Assembly: GCA_010031635.1 (NCBI GenBank)
Contig: RGZI01000005.1
Location: 1 to 48,172, forward strand
Source: Actinomycetota bacterium
Lineage (GTDB): Bacteria > Actinomycetota > Actinomycetes > Nanopelagicales > Nanopelagicaceae
Reading direction: 5' to 3'
DNA length: 48,172 nucleotides
The notes beneath the pieces are model-generated. The model made no database searches. It was given only the letters and a program-made list of their open reading frames with translations, and was not told where the DNA came from. Below are positions 40,458-48,172 of the stretch, in pieces. Each line of letters opens with the position of its first letter. Within the stretch, counting starts at the first letter, position 1. The position numbers and the translations under genes were made by a program.

Positions 40458-41044
40458 ACTGACTCCTCATCCCTCTCGACTAACTCTCTAATCGTTTGCA
40501 CAAGTATTTTCCGCTCCTCTATTTTAATCCGTTCATGTAATTGCGCTTGGTTATCCCCTTTGTGTACTCGAACACTCACTTGCTTAATAATCTGACCGGT
40601 ATCTACGCCCTCATCTACAAAATGAACCGTTGCACCGGTTACTTCCACCCCAGCAGCCAAAGCATCTGCCACTGCATGAGCTCCCGGAAATGCTGGCAAT
40701 AACGCCGGATGAGTATTAATGGTGCGAAATTGATTTACAAAATCTGGCGAAAGAATCCGCATAAATCCGGCACTGATAACTAGCCACGGTTTTGATTTAG
40801 CGACCTCGTCTATCAACGCTTGATTCCACTCTGCCCGATTAGCAAAATCCTTAATCGGTAATGTAACTGTTGGAATCCCTGCTTGCTTTGCCCGATTGAG
40901 CACTCCTGCCTCAGGTTGATCACTAATAACTTTTTCTATCTTGATAACTCCGGCAAGTTCACCATGTAAAAATGCATCAAAAACTGCTTGAGCCACTGAG
41001 CCATCACCTGAGGCCATAACTGCGACAGATTTAACTTTATTCAT
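40454..41044 (-). CDS. purN: Phosphoribosylglycinamide formyltransferase
   Basis: [46 protein letters not shown]. Confidence 0.93.
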   Translation of the reverse strand: MNKVKSVAVMASGDGSVAQAVFDAFLHGELAGVIKIEKVISDQPEAGVLNRAKQAGIPTVTLPIKDFANRAEWNQALIDEVAKSKPWLVISAGFMRILSPDFVNQFRTINTHPALLPAFPGAHAVADALAAGVEVTGATVHFVDEGVDTGQIIKQVSVRVHKGDNQAQLHERIKIEERKILVQTIRELVERDEESV

Positions 41045-42155
41045 TATTTTTACTTTGCAATTTTGTTATTTTTGTTATTTTTGTTATTCCAAAATATATT
41101 CCTGCTCCGATGCCAGCCTCTAATAAATAAATTAACGGAAAGATCCAAAGAGAGGGCCCTATGTCCGCTAGGCGTTCACCCAGCAAAGTTCCATTGCTGA
41201 AGTAGTTGATTATTGCGAGAACTACTGCGCTAACCACGATGAGTATCGGCATTGCTAAAAGATCATCTGCCCGTTCCGTCTTCTGCATTAATAAAGCGAT
41301 CATGAACCCGGCACCAACTCCAAGCAGTACCCCAATAAATAAAAATTTATTTGTGTTAGTTGGTACGGCTGCAAGTAATGGGAAAGCGGGAATCTCACCA
41401 ATTCGATGGACGCCTGGATTAATTAAAGTTCCAGAACCAATTGCAAAACCCGGGCCTAACAAATAAGCCAGGGCCGAAACAGCCATATTTGGAATTGTTA
41501 CAATTACCAAAATAAGTAGCAGAATTCCACCAAGAATTCCCGGCTGCAACACGGTTATCAAATCCTTTAGTACTGAAAAATGGAGCGCTAAAGAAGCAGA
41601 GAAAAATATTAATGAGATTCCGAGCAGCATCCCTAAAACCAGCAAAAGAATCCGAATAACTTGATTAAGATAATTATTAGCTTTAGCTATTTGTTGTAAT
41701 TGCGTCAAACTTGCAATTCCTAAAAGTACAATCATTGACAGCGGAGCGACATACCATCTTGGTGAGATTGAAATAGTTTTACTTGCCACGCTGAGTGTGA
41801 TTAAAATGAAAATATAAAAAATTGCAAGTGAGAAAATAGATTGCCTAAGTTGCACACCTTGAAGTTCAGAGCGCAATCTTCGCAATGAACCGCGAAAAAT
41901 GATTATCGGGAATAGCAGTGCTCCCAGTGGAATAAATGAAAGTGACCCAGGTAAGCCAGAGGGTGGAAGCGCCAAAGTAAAAGTTATGTGATGTACGCCA
42001 AGCCAGATCCAAATGCCACCGCGAAGTGCATCAGTTAAAACCCCGCTTGCAGAACCAGCCGTTGCCCATGCCATTAGCACGAACAACGCAATTGGGATAT
42101 ATGAAGTTAGCGCTGCGCGCACTGCTTCTGTGGCGCCGGCAATTAGCGGGCGCAA
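41037..42155 (-). CDS. DUF6350/PerM-like polytopic membrane protein
   Basis: Polytopic protein immediately upstream of purN and downstream of sucD, as Rv0955 in mycobacteria. Confidence 0.7.
   Translation of the reverse strand: MRPLIAGATEAVRAALTSYIPIALFVLMAWATAGSASGVLTDALRGGIWIWLGVHHITFTLALPPSGLPGSLSFIPLGALLFPIIIFRGSLRRLRSELQGVQLRQSIFSLAIFYIFILITLSVASKTISISPRWYVAPLSMIVLLGIASLTQLQQIAKANNYLNQVIRILLLVLGMLLGISLIFFSASLALHFSVLKDLITVLQPGILGGILLLILVIVTIPNMAVSALAYLLGPGFAIGSGTLINPGVHRIGEIPAFPLLAAVPTNTNKFLFIGVLLGVGAGFMIALLMQKTERADDLLAMPILIVVSAVVLAIINYFSNGTLLGERLADIGPSLWIFPLIYLLEAGIGAGIYFGITKITKITKLQSKNNE
41061..41087. repeat. Three perfect copies of 9-bp tandem unit tttgttat(t) near the 3' end of the DUF6350-like gene
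   Basis: Units ttttgttat at 41061-41069, 41070-41078 and 41079-41087. They encode ITKITKITK in the minus-strand frame. Confidence 0.95.
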
Positions 42156-42162
42156 AATCTAA

Positions 42163-43044
42163 TTACTTTCCGAGAATAGAGCGCAAAAGTTGAGCACTCT
42201 CACTTGGAGTTACACCAACGCGCACGCCAACCGCTTCGAGCGCATCGCGTTTTGCTGCGGCCGTACCAGAAGAACCAGAGACAATTGCACCTGCATGTCC
42301 CATAGTTTTTCCTTCAGGAGCCGTAAATCCAGCAACGTAACCAACGACCGGTTTAGTTACATACTCTTTAATAAATGCAGCAGCACGTTCCTCAGCATCG
42401 CCACCGATTTCACCGATCATAACTATTGCCTTTGTCTCAGGATCATCTTGAAATGCACGTAAGCAATCAATGTGCGTAGTTCCCACTACTGGATCTCCAC
42501 CAATTCCTACCGCTGTTGAGAAACCAATGTCGCGCAATTCGTACATCATTTGATAGGTAAGTGTTCCTGATTTAGAAACTAAACCTATTGGGCCAGCACC
42601 GGTGATATCTGCCGGAATAATTCCAACATTGGATTTGCCCGGACTAATTAAGCCGGGACAGTTAGGACCGATCAATCGACTCTTTCCAGATTTTTGCGCA
42701 TAAGCAAAAAATTCAGTGGTGTCATGAACTGGCACGCCTTCGGTAATCACAACAATCAGCGCAACTTGGGCATCAACTGCATCAATAACTGCTGCTTTTG
42801 TAAATTTAGCCGGAACGAAAATTACTGAAGTATCGGCATTAGTCGCAGCAACTGCTTCACTTGCACTATTGAAAACTGGAATTGCTAATCCATCAAAATC
42901 AACGACCTGTCCGCCTTTACCTGGAGTAACTCCACCAACAACTTTTGTTCCAGAAGCAAGCATTCGCTTAGTGTGTTTACTTCCCTCAGATCCAGTCATT
43001 CCATGCACCAAAACGCGACTCTTCTCAGTTAAGAAAATTGCCAT
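42163..43044 (-). CDS. sucD: Succinyl-CoA synthetase alpha subunit
   Basis: [56 protein letters not shown]. Confidence 0.95.
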   Translation of the reverse strand: MAIFLTEKSRVLVHGMTGSEGSKHTKRMLASGTKVVGGVTPGKGGQVVDFDGLAIPVFNSASEAVAATNADTSVIFVPAKFTKAAVIDAVDAQVALIVVITEGVPVHDTTEFFAYAQKSGKSRLIGPNCPGLISPGKSNVGIIPADITGAGPIGLVSKSGTLTYQMMYELRDIGFSTAVGIGGDPVVGTTHIDCLRAFQDDPETKAIVMIGEIGGDAEERAAAFIKEYVTKPVVGYVAGFTAPEGKTMGHAGAIVSGSSGTAAAKRDALEAVGVRVGVTPSESAQLLRSILGK

Positions 43045-44226
43045 TTACTTTGCCACCCCACTTGAAGAACTTGCTAATTCTGCGGCACGACTAGCTGCGC
43101 CATCCATTGTGTCTACTTGTTGAATAAGTGGATGTGCTGCCTCATTTAGAATTCGGCGACCTTCTACAACATTGTTTCCGTCCAATCGAACCACAATTGG
43201 CTTAGCTGCTTTAGGACCAAGAATTTCTAATGCTTGTAAAATTCCATTTGCTACAGCATCACATGAAGTAATTCCACCGAAAACATTTACGAAAACACTT
43301 TTTACATCTTTATCACCAAGAATGATTGCTAATCCGTCGGCCATAACTTGAGCAGAAGCGCCGCCGCCAATGTCTAGGAAGTTTGCTGGCTTTACTCCAC
43401 CAAATTTTTCACCGGCATAAGCCACAACATCAAGTGTGCTCATAACAAGACCTGCGCCATTTCCGATTATTCCTACTTCGCCATCAAGTTTTACGTAATT
43501 CAAATCTTTTTCTTTTGCCATTGCTTCAAGCGGATCAGCCGCATCATGATCCACTAGCGCTTCATGATCTGCATGTCTAAATATTGCATTGTCATCAAAA
43601 GTCACTTTTCCATCAAGTGCAATTATTTTTCCATCATTAGTTTTTACAAGTGGGTTAATTTCCACCAGTGTTGCATCCTCTGCTACAAAACATTTCCAAA
43701 GGTCAAGCAATACTTTTGCCACGCTATCTCTAATGTCCGCCGGAAAATTTGCTTGTGTTGCAATAGCTAGGGCGTGCGCTTGATCAATTCCTTTAAGCGG
43801 ATCGACTAATACTTTCGCAAGTTTTTCGGGGGTCTTGTGCGCTACCTCTTCGATATCCATTCCGCCAGAAACTGATGCCATCACTAAAAAAGATCGCTGG
43901 GCTCTATCTAGTAAAATCGCTAAGTAATATTCGGAATCTATTGGTGCGGCTTGGGCGACCATCACGGCATTTACGCGGTGACCTTTGATATCCATCCCGA
44001 GAATTGCACTTGCTTTTTCAAAAGCCTCATCTGAATTTTCAGCGACTTTCACACCACCAGCTTTTCCACGACCGCCAGTTTTAACTTGAGCCTTAATTAC
44101 AACTCGTCCACCAATTGCATTTGCAGCAGAGCGAGCTTCTTCTGGGGTGCGAGCGACTTTAGCTGGCAATACTGGAATGCCATGAGCTTCAAAAAGATCG
44201 CGCGCTTGATATTCAAATAAATCCAC
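43045..44226 (-). CDS. sucC: Succinyl-CoA synthetase beta subunit
   Basis: [60 protein letters not shown] start. Confidence 0.95.
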   Translation of the reverse strand: MDLFEYQARDLFEAHGIPVLPAKVARTPEEARSAANAIGGRVVIKAQVKTGGRGKAGGVKVAENSDEAFEKASAILGMDIKGHRVNAVMVAQAAPIDSEYYLAILLDRAQRSFLVMASVSGGMDIEEVAHKTPEKLAKVLVDPLKGIDQAHALAIATQANFPADIRDSVAKVLLDLWKCFVAEDATLVEINPLVKTNDGKIIALDGKVTFDDNAIFRHADHEALVDHDAADPLEAMAKEKDLNYVKLDGEVGIIGNGAGLVMSTLDVVAYAGEKFGGVKPANFLDIGGGASAQVMADGLAIILGDKDVKSVFVNVFGGITSCDAVANGILQALEILGPKAAKPIVVRLDGNNVVEGRRILNEAAHPLIQQVDTMDGAASRAAELASSSSGVAK

Positions 44227-44248
44227 TTGTGTCCCCCTGTGCTAAATC

Positions 44249-44632
44249 CTAGTGATTAGCCAACGCACTTTTTAACCATTCGGCGATTTCAGTTGTTGAG
44301 GCGCCGGGAGTAAAAATTTGAGCAACTCCCATCTCTTTCAATTTCGCGATATCCCCATCTGAGATGATCCCTCCACCAAAAACTAAAATTGGCTGTGATT
44401 CAAGTAACTCCATGATTCGAGCAAAAATTGTTAAATGCGCTCCAGATAGAACTGACAATCCAATTGCATCAGCATCTTCTTGACGCGCAGTCGCAACGAT
44501 CTCTTCAGGAGATTGATGCAGGCCGGTATAAATAACTTCACATCCAGCATCACGCAAAGCTCGGGCGACTACTTTCGCACCCCTGTCATGGCCATCTAGG
44601 CCAGCTTTTGCGACAACTACTCTGATCGCCAT
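44249..44632 (-). CDS. Cobalamin-binding small subunit of methylmalonyl-CoA mutase type
   Basis: [59 protein letters not shown]: the DxHxxG...SxL...GG B12-binding pattern. Confidence 0.92.
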   Translation of the reverse strand: MAIRVVVAKAGLDGHDRGAKVVARALRDAGCEVIYTGLHQSPEEIVATARQEDADAIGLSVLSGAHLTIFARIMELLESQPILVFGGGIISDGDIAKLKEMGVAQIFTPGASTTEIAEWLKSALANH

Positions 44633-44683
44633 AGGGCTACCGTGCCACGAGTTGGATCAGGGAGTCCAATCGTGTGGGATTAA

Positions 44684-46804
44684 TTAGATCTTCTCAACGG
44701 GGGCATACCGCAGCAATAAGCGGCGATCCCCATATGTGCCGAAATTTATGGTGGCTTCGGCCTTGTCTTCTGCGCCAGTTAGCGCAATTACAGTGCCCAT
44801 CCCAAATGTTTGATGGAGCACTCGATCACCAATAGCTAAATTTAAATTTTCAATTGAGCCATTAAGACCATTAGAAGAAGTTCGTTTTCCAGTTGCGGCA
44901 ACTTTTGGATTTACTTTTGATTTAAGTCGAATCTCAGGAGCTTTCCATTGAATTATCTCTTCAGGTATTTCACTTAAGAATCTTGAAGGAGAGTTGTAAG
45001 TTGGCGATCCAAATGCAAATCGGGTGCTTGCTCTAGATAGAAAAAGATTTTTTCGGGCTCGTGTTAATCCAACATACGCAAGTCTGCGTTCCTCTTCGAT
45101 CTCACTTGGTTCACCTAGGGACCTGGAATGAGGGAAAACATTTTCTTCCATTCCAGTTAAGAAAACAGTTGGGAACTCTAATCCTTTAGCAGTGTGCAAA
45201 GTCATCAAGGTAACAACTCCACCATGGTCTTCACCATCAGGAATTTGATCTGAATCTGAAACAAGTGAAACTCGTTCTAAAAATCCAACAATAGAAACTT
45301 CTTCGCCTTCTAATCGTTCATCTTCTTCATACTCCTGGGCAACTGCAACCAACTCTTGTAAATTCTCTAAACGCGCTTCATCTTGCGGATCTTCACTATC
45401 TGATAACTCTTCTCCAAGTTTGCTTTGTTCCAGCACCGCCTCGGCGATAACTGAAGGGCGCACATTTGCTGCAACTAATTCCCGTAATGAAATCATTAAA
45501 TTTGCAAAACCTTCAATTGCGGCTGTTGCCCTAGCGGTCGCACCAGGCGCATCTTTTGCATTTAACAGTGCATCCCAAAGTGGAATTCCCATCTGCTCCA
45601 AGCCATCGATTGCTTTATCGCCAATTCCTCTTTTTGGAGTATTAATTATTCGCCGTAAAGAGATCTCGTCATATGGATTAGCCAGCACTCTTAAATAAGC
45701 AAGAAAATCTCGAACTTCTTTACGCTCATAGAAACGAACTCCCCCAACAACTTTGTATGGCAATGTGTTGCGCATGAAGACTTCTTCAAATGCACGGGAT
45801 TGGGAATTGGTTCGATAAAAGATTGCGGTATCACCGGGCTGAGAAACATTTTCACTTTGTAAGCGGAAAATTTCATTCATGACATACTCTGCTTCATCAC
45901 GTTCATCCTCAGCAACATAGCCAGTTATTAAAGCCCCGTCACCAGAATCCGACCAAAGATTTTTAGCTTTACGGCTGGCATTATTTGTAATGACCGCATT
46001 TGCAGCGCTCAAGATATTTTGAGTTGATCGACCTACAACACAAAGTTCAGCCGGTTGGATGCCGTCAGCAGCAGTCCCGACCAATTCGCGAACCAAAATG
46101 TATTGGGCATGGTTTGTATCTTGATACTCATCTACCAATACATGTCTAAAGCGGGAACGATATCTGGCTTTAGCTTCCGGAAATCTTTGGAGAACTTCAA
46201 CTGTCTTTAAAATAAGATCATCGAAATCAAAAGCATTGGCATCTCGCAGACGCTTTTGATAAAGACCGTAACACTCTGCGACTACTTCTTCGATATGGGT
46301 TTTTGCTTGGTTTGTATAATCTGCTGGCCCGATTAATTCATTTTTAGCATTACTGATCATTGCTGCAATTTGACGTGGTGGATAGCGTTTAGGATCTAAA
46401 TTTAAATCTCTTCCGATTAATGTGACAAGTCGCACGCTATCTGCTTGATCATAAATTGAAAATGATGGCGAGAATCCAGCAATTGAAGCTTCTTGACGCA
46501 AAATTCGCACACAAGCAGAGTGAAAAGTTGTCACCCACATTGATTTAGCTCTTGGCCCCACCAATGCCGCTACTCGTTCACGCATTTCTCCTGCGGCCTT
46601 ATTCGTAAAAGTAATTGCCATAACTTCATATGGAGCAACTCCACATTCGGCTAGCAAGTAGGCGATTCGATTTGTCAGTACTCGAGTTTTTCCAGAGCCG
46701 GCGCCGGCCACAATCAACAATGGAGAACCGGAATGAACCACTGCATCACGCTGGGAGGGGTTTAATCCATCAAGGAATGGGTTATTTCCGGTCTGATCAC
46801 TCAT
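44684..46804 (-). CDS. pcrA: UvrD/PcrA-type superfamily 1 helicase, with apparent in-frame deletion of motif III
   Basis: LNPSQRDAVVHSGSPLLIVAGAGSGKTRVLTNRIAYLL, FTNKAAGEMRERV, VLVDEYQDTNHAQY, TLHTAKGLEFPTVFLTGMEENVFPHSRS, RRLAYVGLTRARKNLFLSRA. Confidence 0.93.
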   Translation of the reverse strand: MSDQTGNNPFLDGLNPSQRDAVVHSGSPLLIVAGAGSGKTRVLTNRIAYLLAECGVAPYEVMAITFTNKAAGEMRERVAALVGPRAKSMWVTTFHSACVRILRQEASIAGFSPSFSIYDQADSVRLVTLIGRDLNLDPKRYPPRQIAAMISNAKNELIGPADYTNQAKTHIEEVVAECYGLYQKRLRDANAFDFDDLILKTVEVLQRFPEAKARYRSRFRHVLVDEYQDTNHAQYILVRELVGTAADGIQPAELCVVGRSTQNILSAANAVITNNASRKAKNLWSDSGDGALITGYVAEDERDEAEYVMNEIFRLQSENVSQPGDTAIFYRTNSQSRAFEEVFMRNTLPYKVVGGVRFYERKEVRDFLAYLRVLANPYDEISLRRIINTPKRGIGDKAIDGLEQMGIPLWDALLNAKDAPGATARATAAIEGFANLMISLRELVAANVRPSVIAEAVLEQSKLGEELSDSEDPQDEARLENLQELVAVAQEYEEDERLEGEEVSIVGFLERVSLVSDSDQIPDGEDHGGVVTLMTLHTAKGLEFPTVFLTGMEENVFPHSRSLGEPSEIEEERRLAYVGLTRARKNLFLSRASTRFAFGSPTYNSPSRFLSEIPEEIIQWKAPEIRLKSKVNPKVAATGKRTSSNGLNGSIENLNLAIGDRVLHQTFGMGTVIALTGAEDKAEATINFGTYGDRRLLLRYAPVEKI

Positions 46805-46844
46805 AATGTACGAGCCTAGCCATAAGAGCCGTCAAGGAGAGTTC

Positions 46845-47570
46845 ATGCCACCGATCGAAGACAGTGAAATCAAACGCGTTTTAGTCATCAGTGCTCATCC
46901 CGATGATTCAGATTTTGGAGCTTCAGGAACAATTGCGCAGTGGATTAAAAAGGGTATTGAAGTGGCATATGTTTTTTGCACTAATGGCGATCAAGGCGGC
47001 GAAGCATCAGGTTTCACTAAGGAAGAGATGCCCGCGATTCGCCAACGTGAACAAATTGCAGCAGGTGCGGTAATCGGCGTAACTGATATTACATTTTTAA
47101 ATTATGTTGATGGACATCTTGAAGCAACACTTGGTTTACGAAAAGACATTGTTCGCCAGATTCGTAAATCTCAACCAGATCGAATGGTTTGTCAAAGTCC
47201 AGAAAGAAATTGGGATCGCATTGGTGCCAGCCATCCAGATCATTTAGCTGCAGGTGAAGCATCAATTCAAGCGGTCTACCCAGATGCTCGTAATCCTTTT
47301 GCATTCACCGATTTGTTGGACAATGAAGGCTTACAACCTTGGCGGGTTAAAGAAGTTTGGGTGACAGCTTTCGCTAATCCAGATCATTATGTTGACATCA
47401 CTGACACTTTTGACTTGAAAATGAAAACATTGCACGCTCATGCATCGCAAACGTCACATAACCCGGAGTTGGAAAATTTAGTTAAAGAGTGGGGAACGCG
47501 AACTGCCGAGGCAGCTGGTTTTGCTGAAGGCCGAATTGCTGAAGCATTCCGAATCGTTAATACAAATTAA
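46845..47570 (+). CDS. PIG-L family deacetylase (LmbE-like)
   Basis: RVLVISAHPDDSDFGASGTIAQWIKKG, NWDRIGASHPDHLAAGEA. aaggaga Shine-Dalgarno before the ATG. Confidence 0.9.
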   Translation: MPPIEDSEIKRVLVISAHPDDSDFGASGTIAQWIKKGIEVAYVFCTNGDQGGEASGFTKEEMPAIRQREQIAAGAVIGVTDITFLNYVDGHLEATLGLRKDIVRQIRKSQPDRMVCQSPERNWDRIGASHPDHLAAGEASIQAVYPDARNPFAFTDLLDNEGLQPWRVKEVWVTAFANPDHYVDITDTFDLKMKTLHAHASQTSHNPELENLVKEWGTRTAEAAGFAEGRIAEAFRIVNTN

Positions 47571-47583
47571 TTTAATTGTTTAA

Positions 47584-48172
47584 TTAATTTGCTGCAGGTG
47601 CAGCTGGTGCTCCTCCCCCTTGTCCGCCGCGTTGTCCGCCGCCACCTGGGCCGCCTTGTCCACCACCGAATCCGCCGCCACCTGGAAATTGCGCACGACA
47701 TTTTTCAAATGCAGCGGAGATAGTTGGATCAGTCAGATCTGGTCGAGCACCAGGTGCAAATTCAATTCCTGCGTCAGTCAAACATTTACGGAGCTCACCG
47801 TTTCCGCCACCTGGGCCACCTGGGCCACCTGGCCCACCTTGCCCACCCTGACCGCCAGGTGCAGCACCATCAACTGCAGGAGCGCCATTTTGTGTTGTCG
47901 GACTCTTGCCGTTTTTATTTTTAGTTGTGGCTTTTTGTTTTCCACTTTTATTACTGGTAATTGGAGTTTGGTTTGCTTGAGTGCTGGTAATTGTTCCTTG
48001 TGGGGAAAGTACGCCGTTACCAGCGCCACTACGACCTTGGCCACCACCGAATCCACCGCCCATTCCACCGCCTTGAGTTAGTGCAATTGGAGTTATTGAT
48101 CCATCAGCTGCGGTTTCACCTGTTGCAGTTAATCGATCGCCAACTTTAAGTGCTGCTATATCTTGGCGAGAA
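47584..48172 (-). CDS. Gly/Pro-rich protein with DUF5666-like segment (N-terminus outside window)
   Basis: Frame stays open upstream of the track ATG: SRQDIAALKVGDRLTATGETAADGSITPIALTQGGGMGGGFGGG...ELRKCLTDAGIEFAPGARPDLTDPTISAAFEKCRAQFPGGGG... Confidence 0.75.
   Translation of the reverse strand, partial: SRQDIAALKVGDRLTATGETAADGSITPIALTQGGGMGGGFGGGQGRSGAGNGVLSPQGTITSTQANQTPITSNKSGKQKATTKNKNGKSPTTQNGAPAVDGAAPGGQGGQGGPGGPGGPGGGNGELRKCLTDAGIEFAPGARPDLTDPTISAAFEKCRAQFPGGGGFGGGQGGPGGGGQRGGQGGGAPAAPAAN

Noticed and set aside
47563-47592. AT-only inverted repeat between PIG-L and the Gly-rich gene as a bidirectional terminator
   Set aside because: The stem AAATTAAT/ATTAATTT is all A/T and weak, with no GC core. 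It probably reflects the two TAA-rich gene ends.
47620-48081. Plus-strand ORFs with ATWATWATW/HLGHLGHLAHLAH repeats
   Set aside because: These are shadow frames of the Gly/Pro-rich minus-strand gene's repetitive codons.
1-48172. CRISPR arrays, transposons, integrases, toxin-antitoxin or phage genes
   Set aside because: No spaced direct repeats, terminal inverted repeats or characteristic proteins were seen. All sizeable ORFs fit core metabolism, envelope or information processing.
1-48172. tRNA or rRNA genes
   Set aside because: Intergenic gaps are nearly all under 140 bp and none showed a T-loop GGTTCGAATCC-like signature with cloverleaf pairing.

Overview
The window looks like a gene-dense, AT-rich, streamlined actinobacterial chromosome. 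The small intergenic gaps and gene order suggest the freshwater acI/Nanopelagicales type, but this is inference. About 46 protein genes are supported, two of them cut by the window edges. No tRNA, rRNA, CRISPR array, transposase, prophage or recognisable defence system was seen. Gene order matches three conserved actinobacterial blocks, compared from memory with M. tuberculosis Rv1201c-Rv1232c, Rv3267-Rv3285 and Rv0949c-Rv0957. No clearly new multi-gene system was found. The most notable observations are: (1) an in-frame deletion that removes helicase motif III from the UvrD/PcrA gene; (2) an NhaA antiporter lacking about 45 central residues; (3) a single-base frameshift in marC; (4) a consistent leaderless promoter layout, with TANNNT ending exactly 6-7 nt before the start codon in at least 16 genes, including an 18-bp birA/accB spacer with two interlocked -10 boxes; (5) convergent genes that abut or overlap with no terminators; (6) a sigma-region-4-only protein near a locus where the usual sigE-rseA pair is absent; (7) an orphan 543-aa secreted protein; and (8) a 44-aa AccE-like ORF missing from the supplied track.
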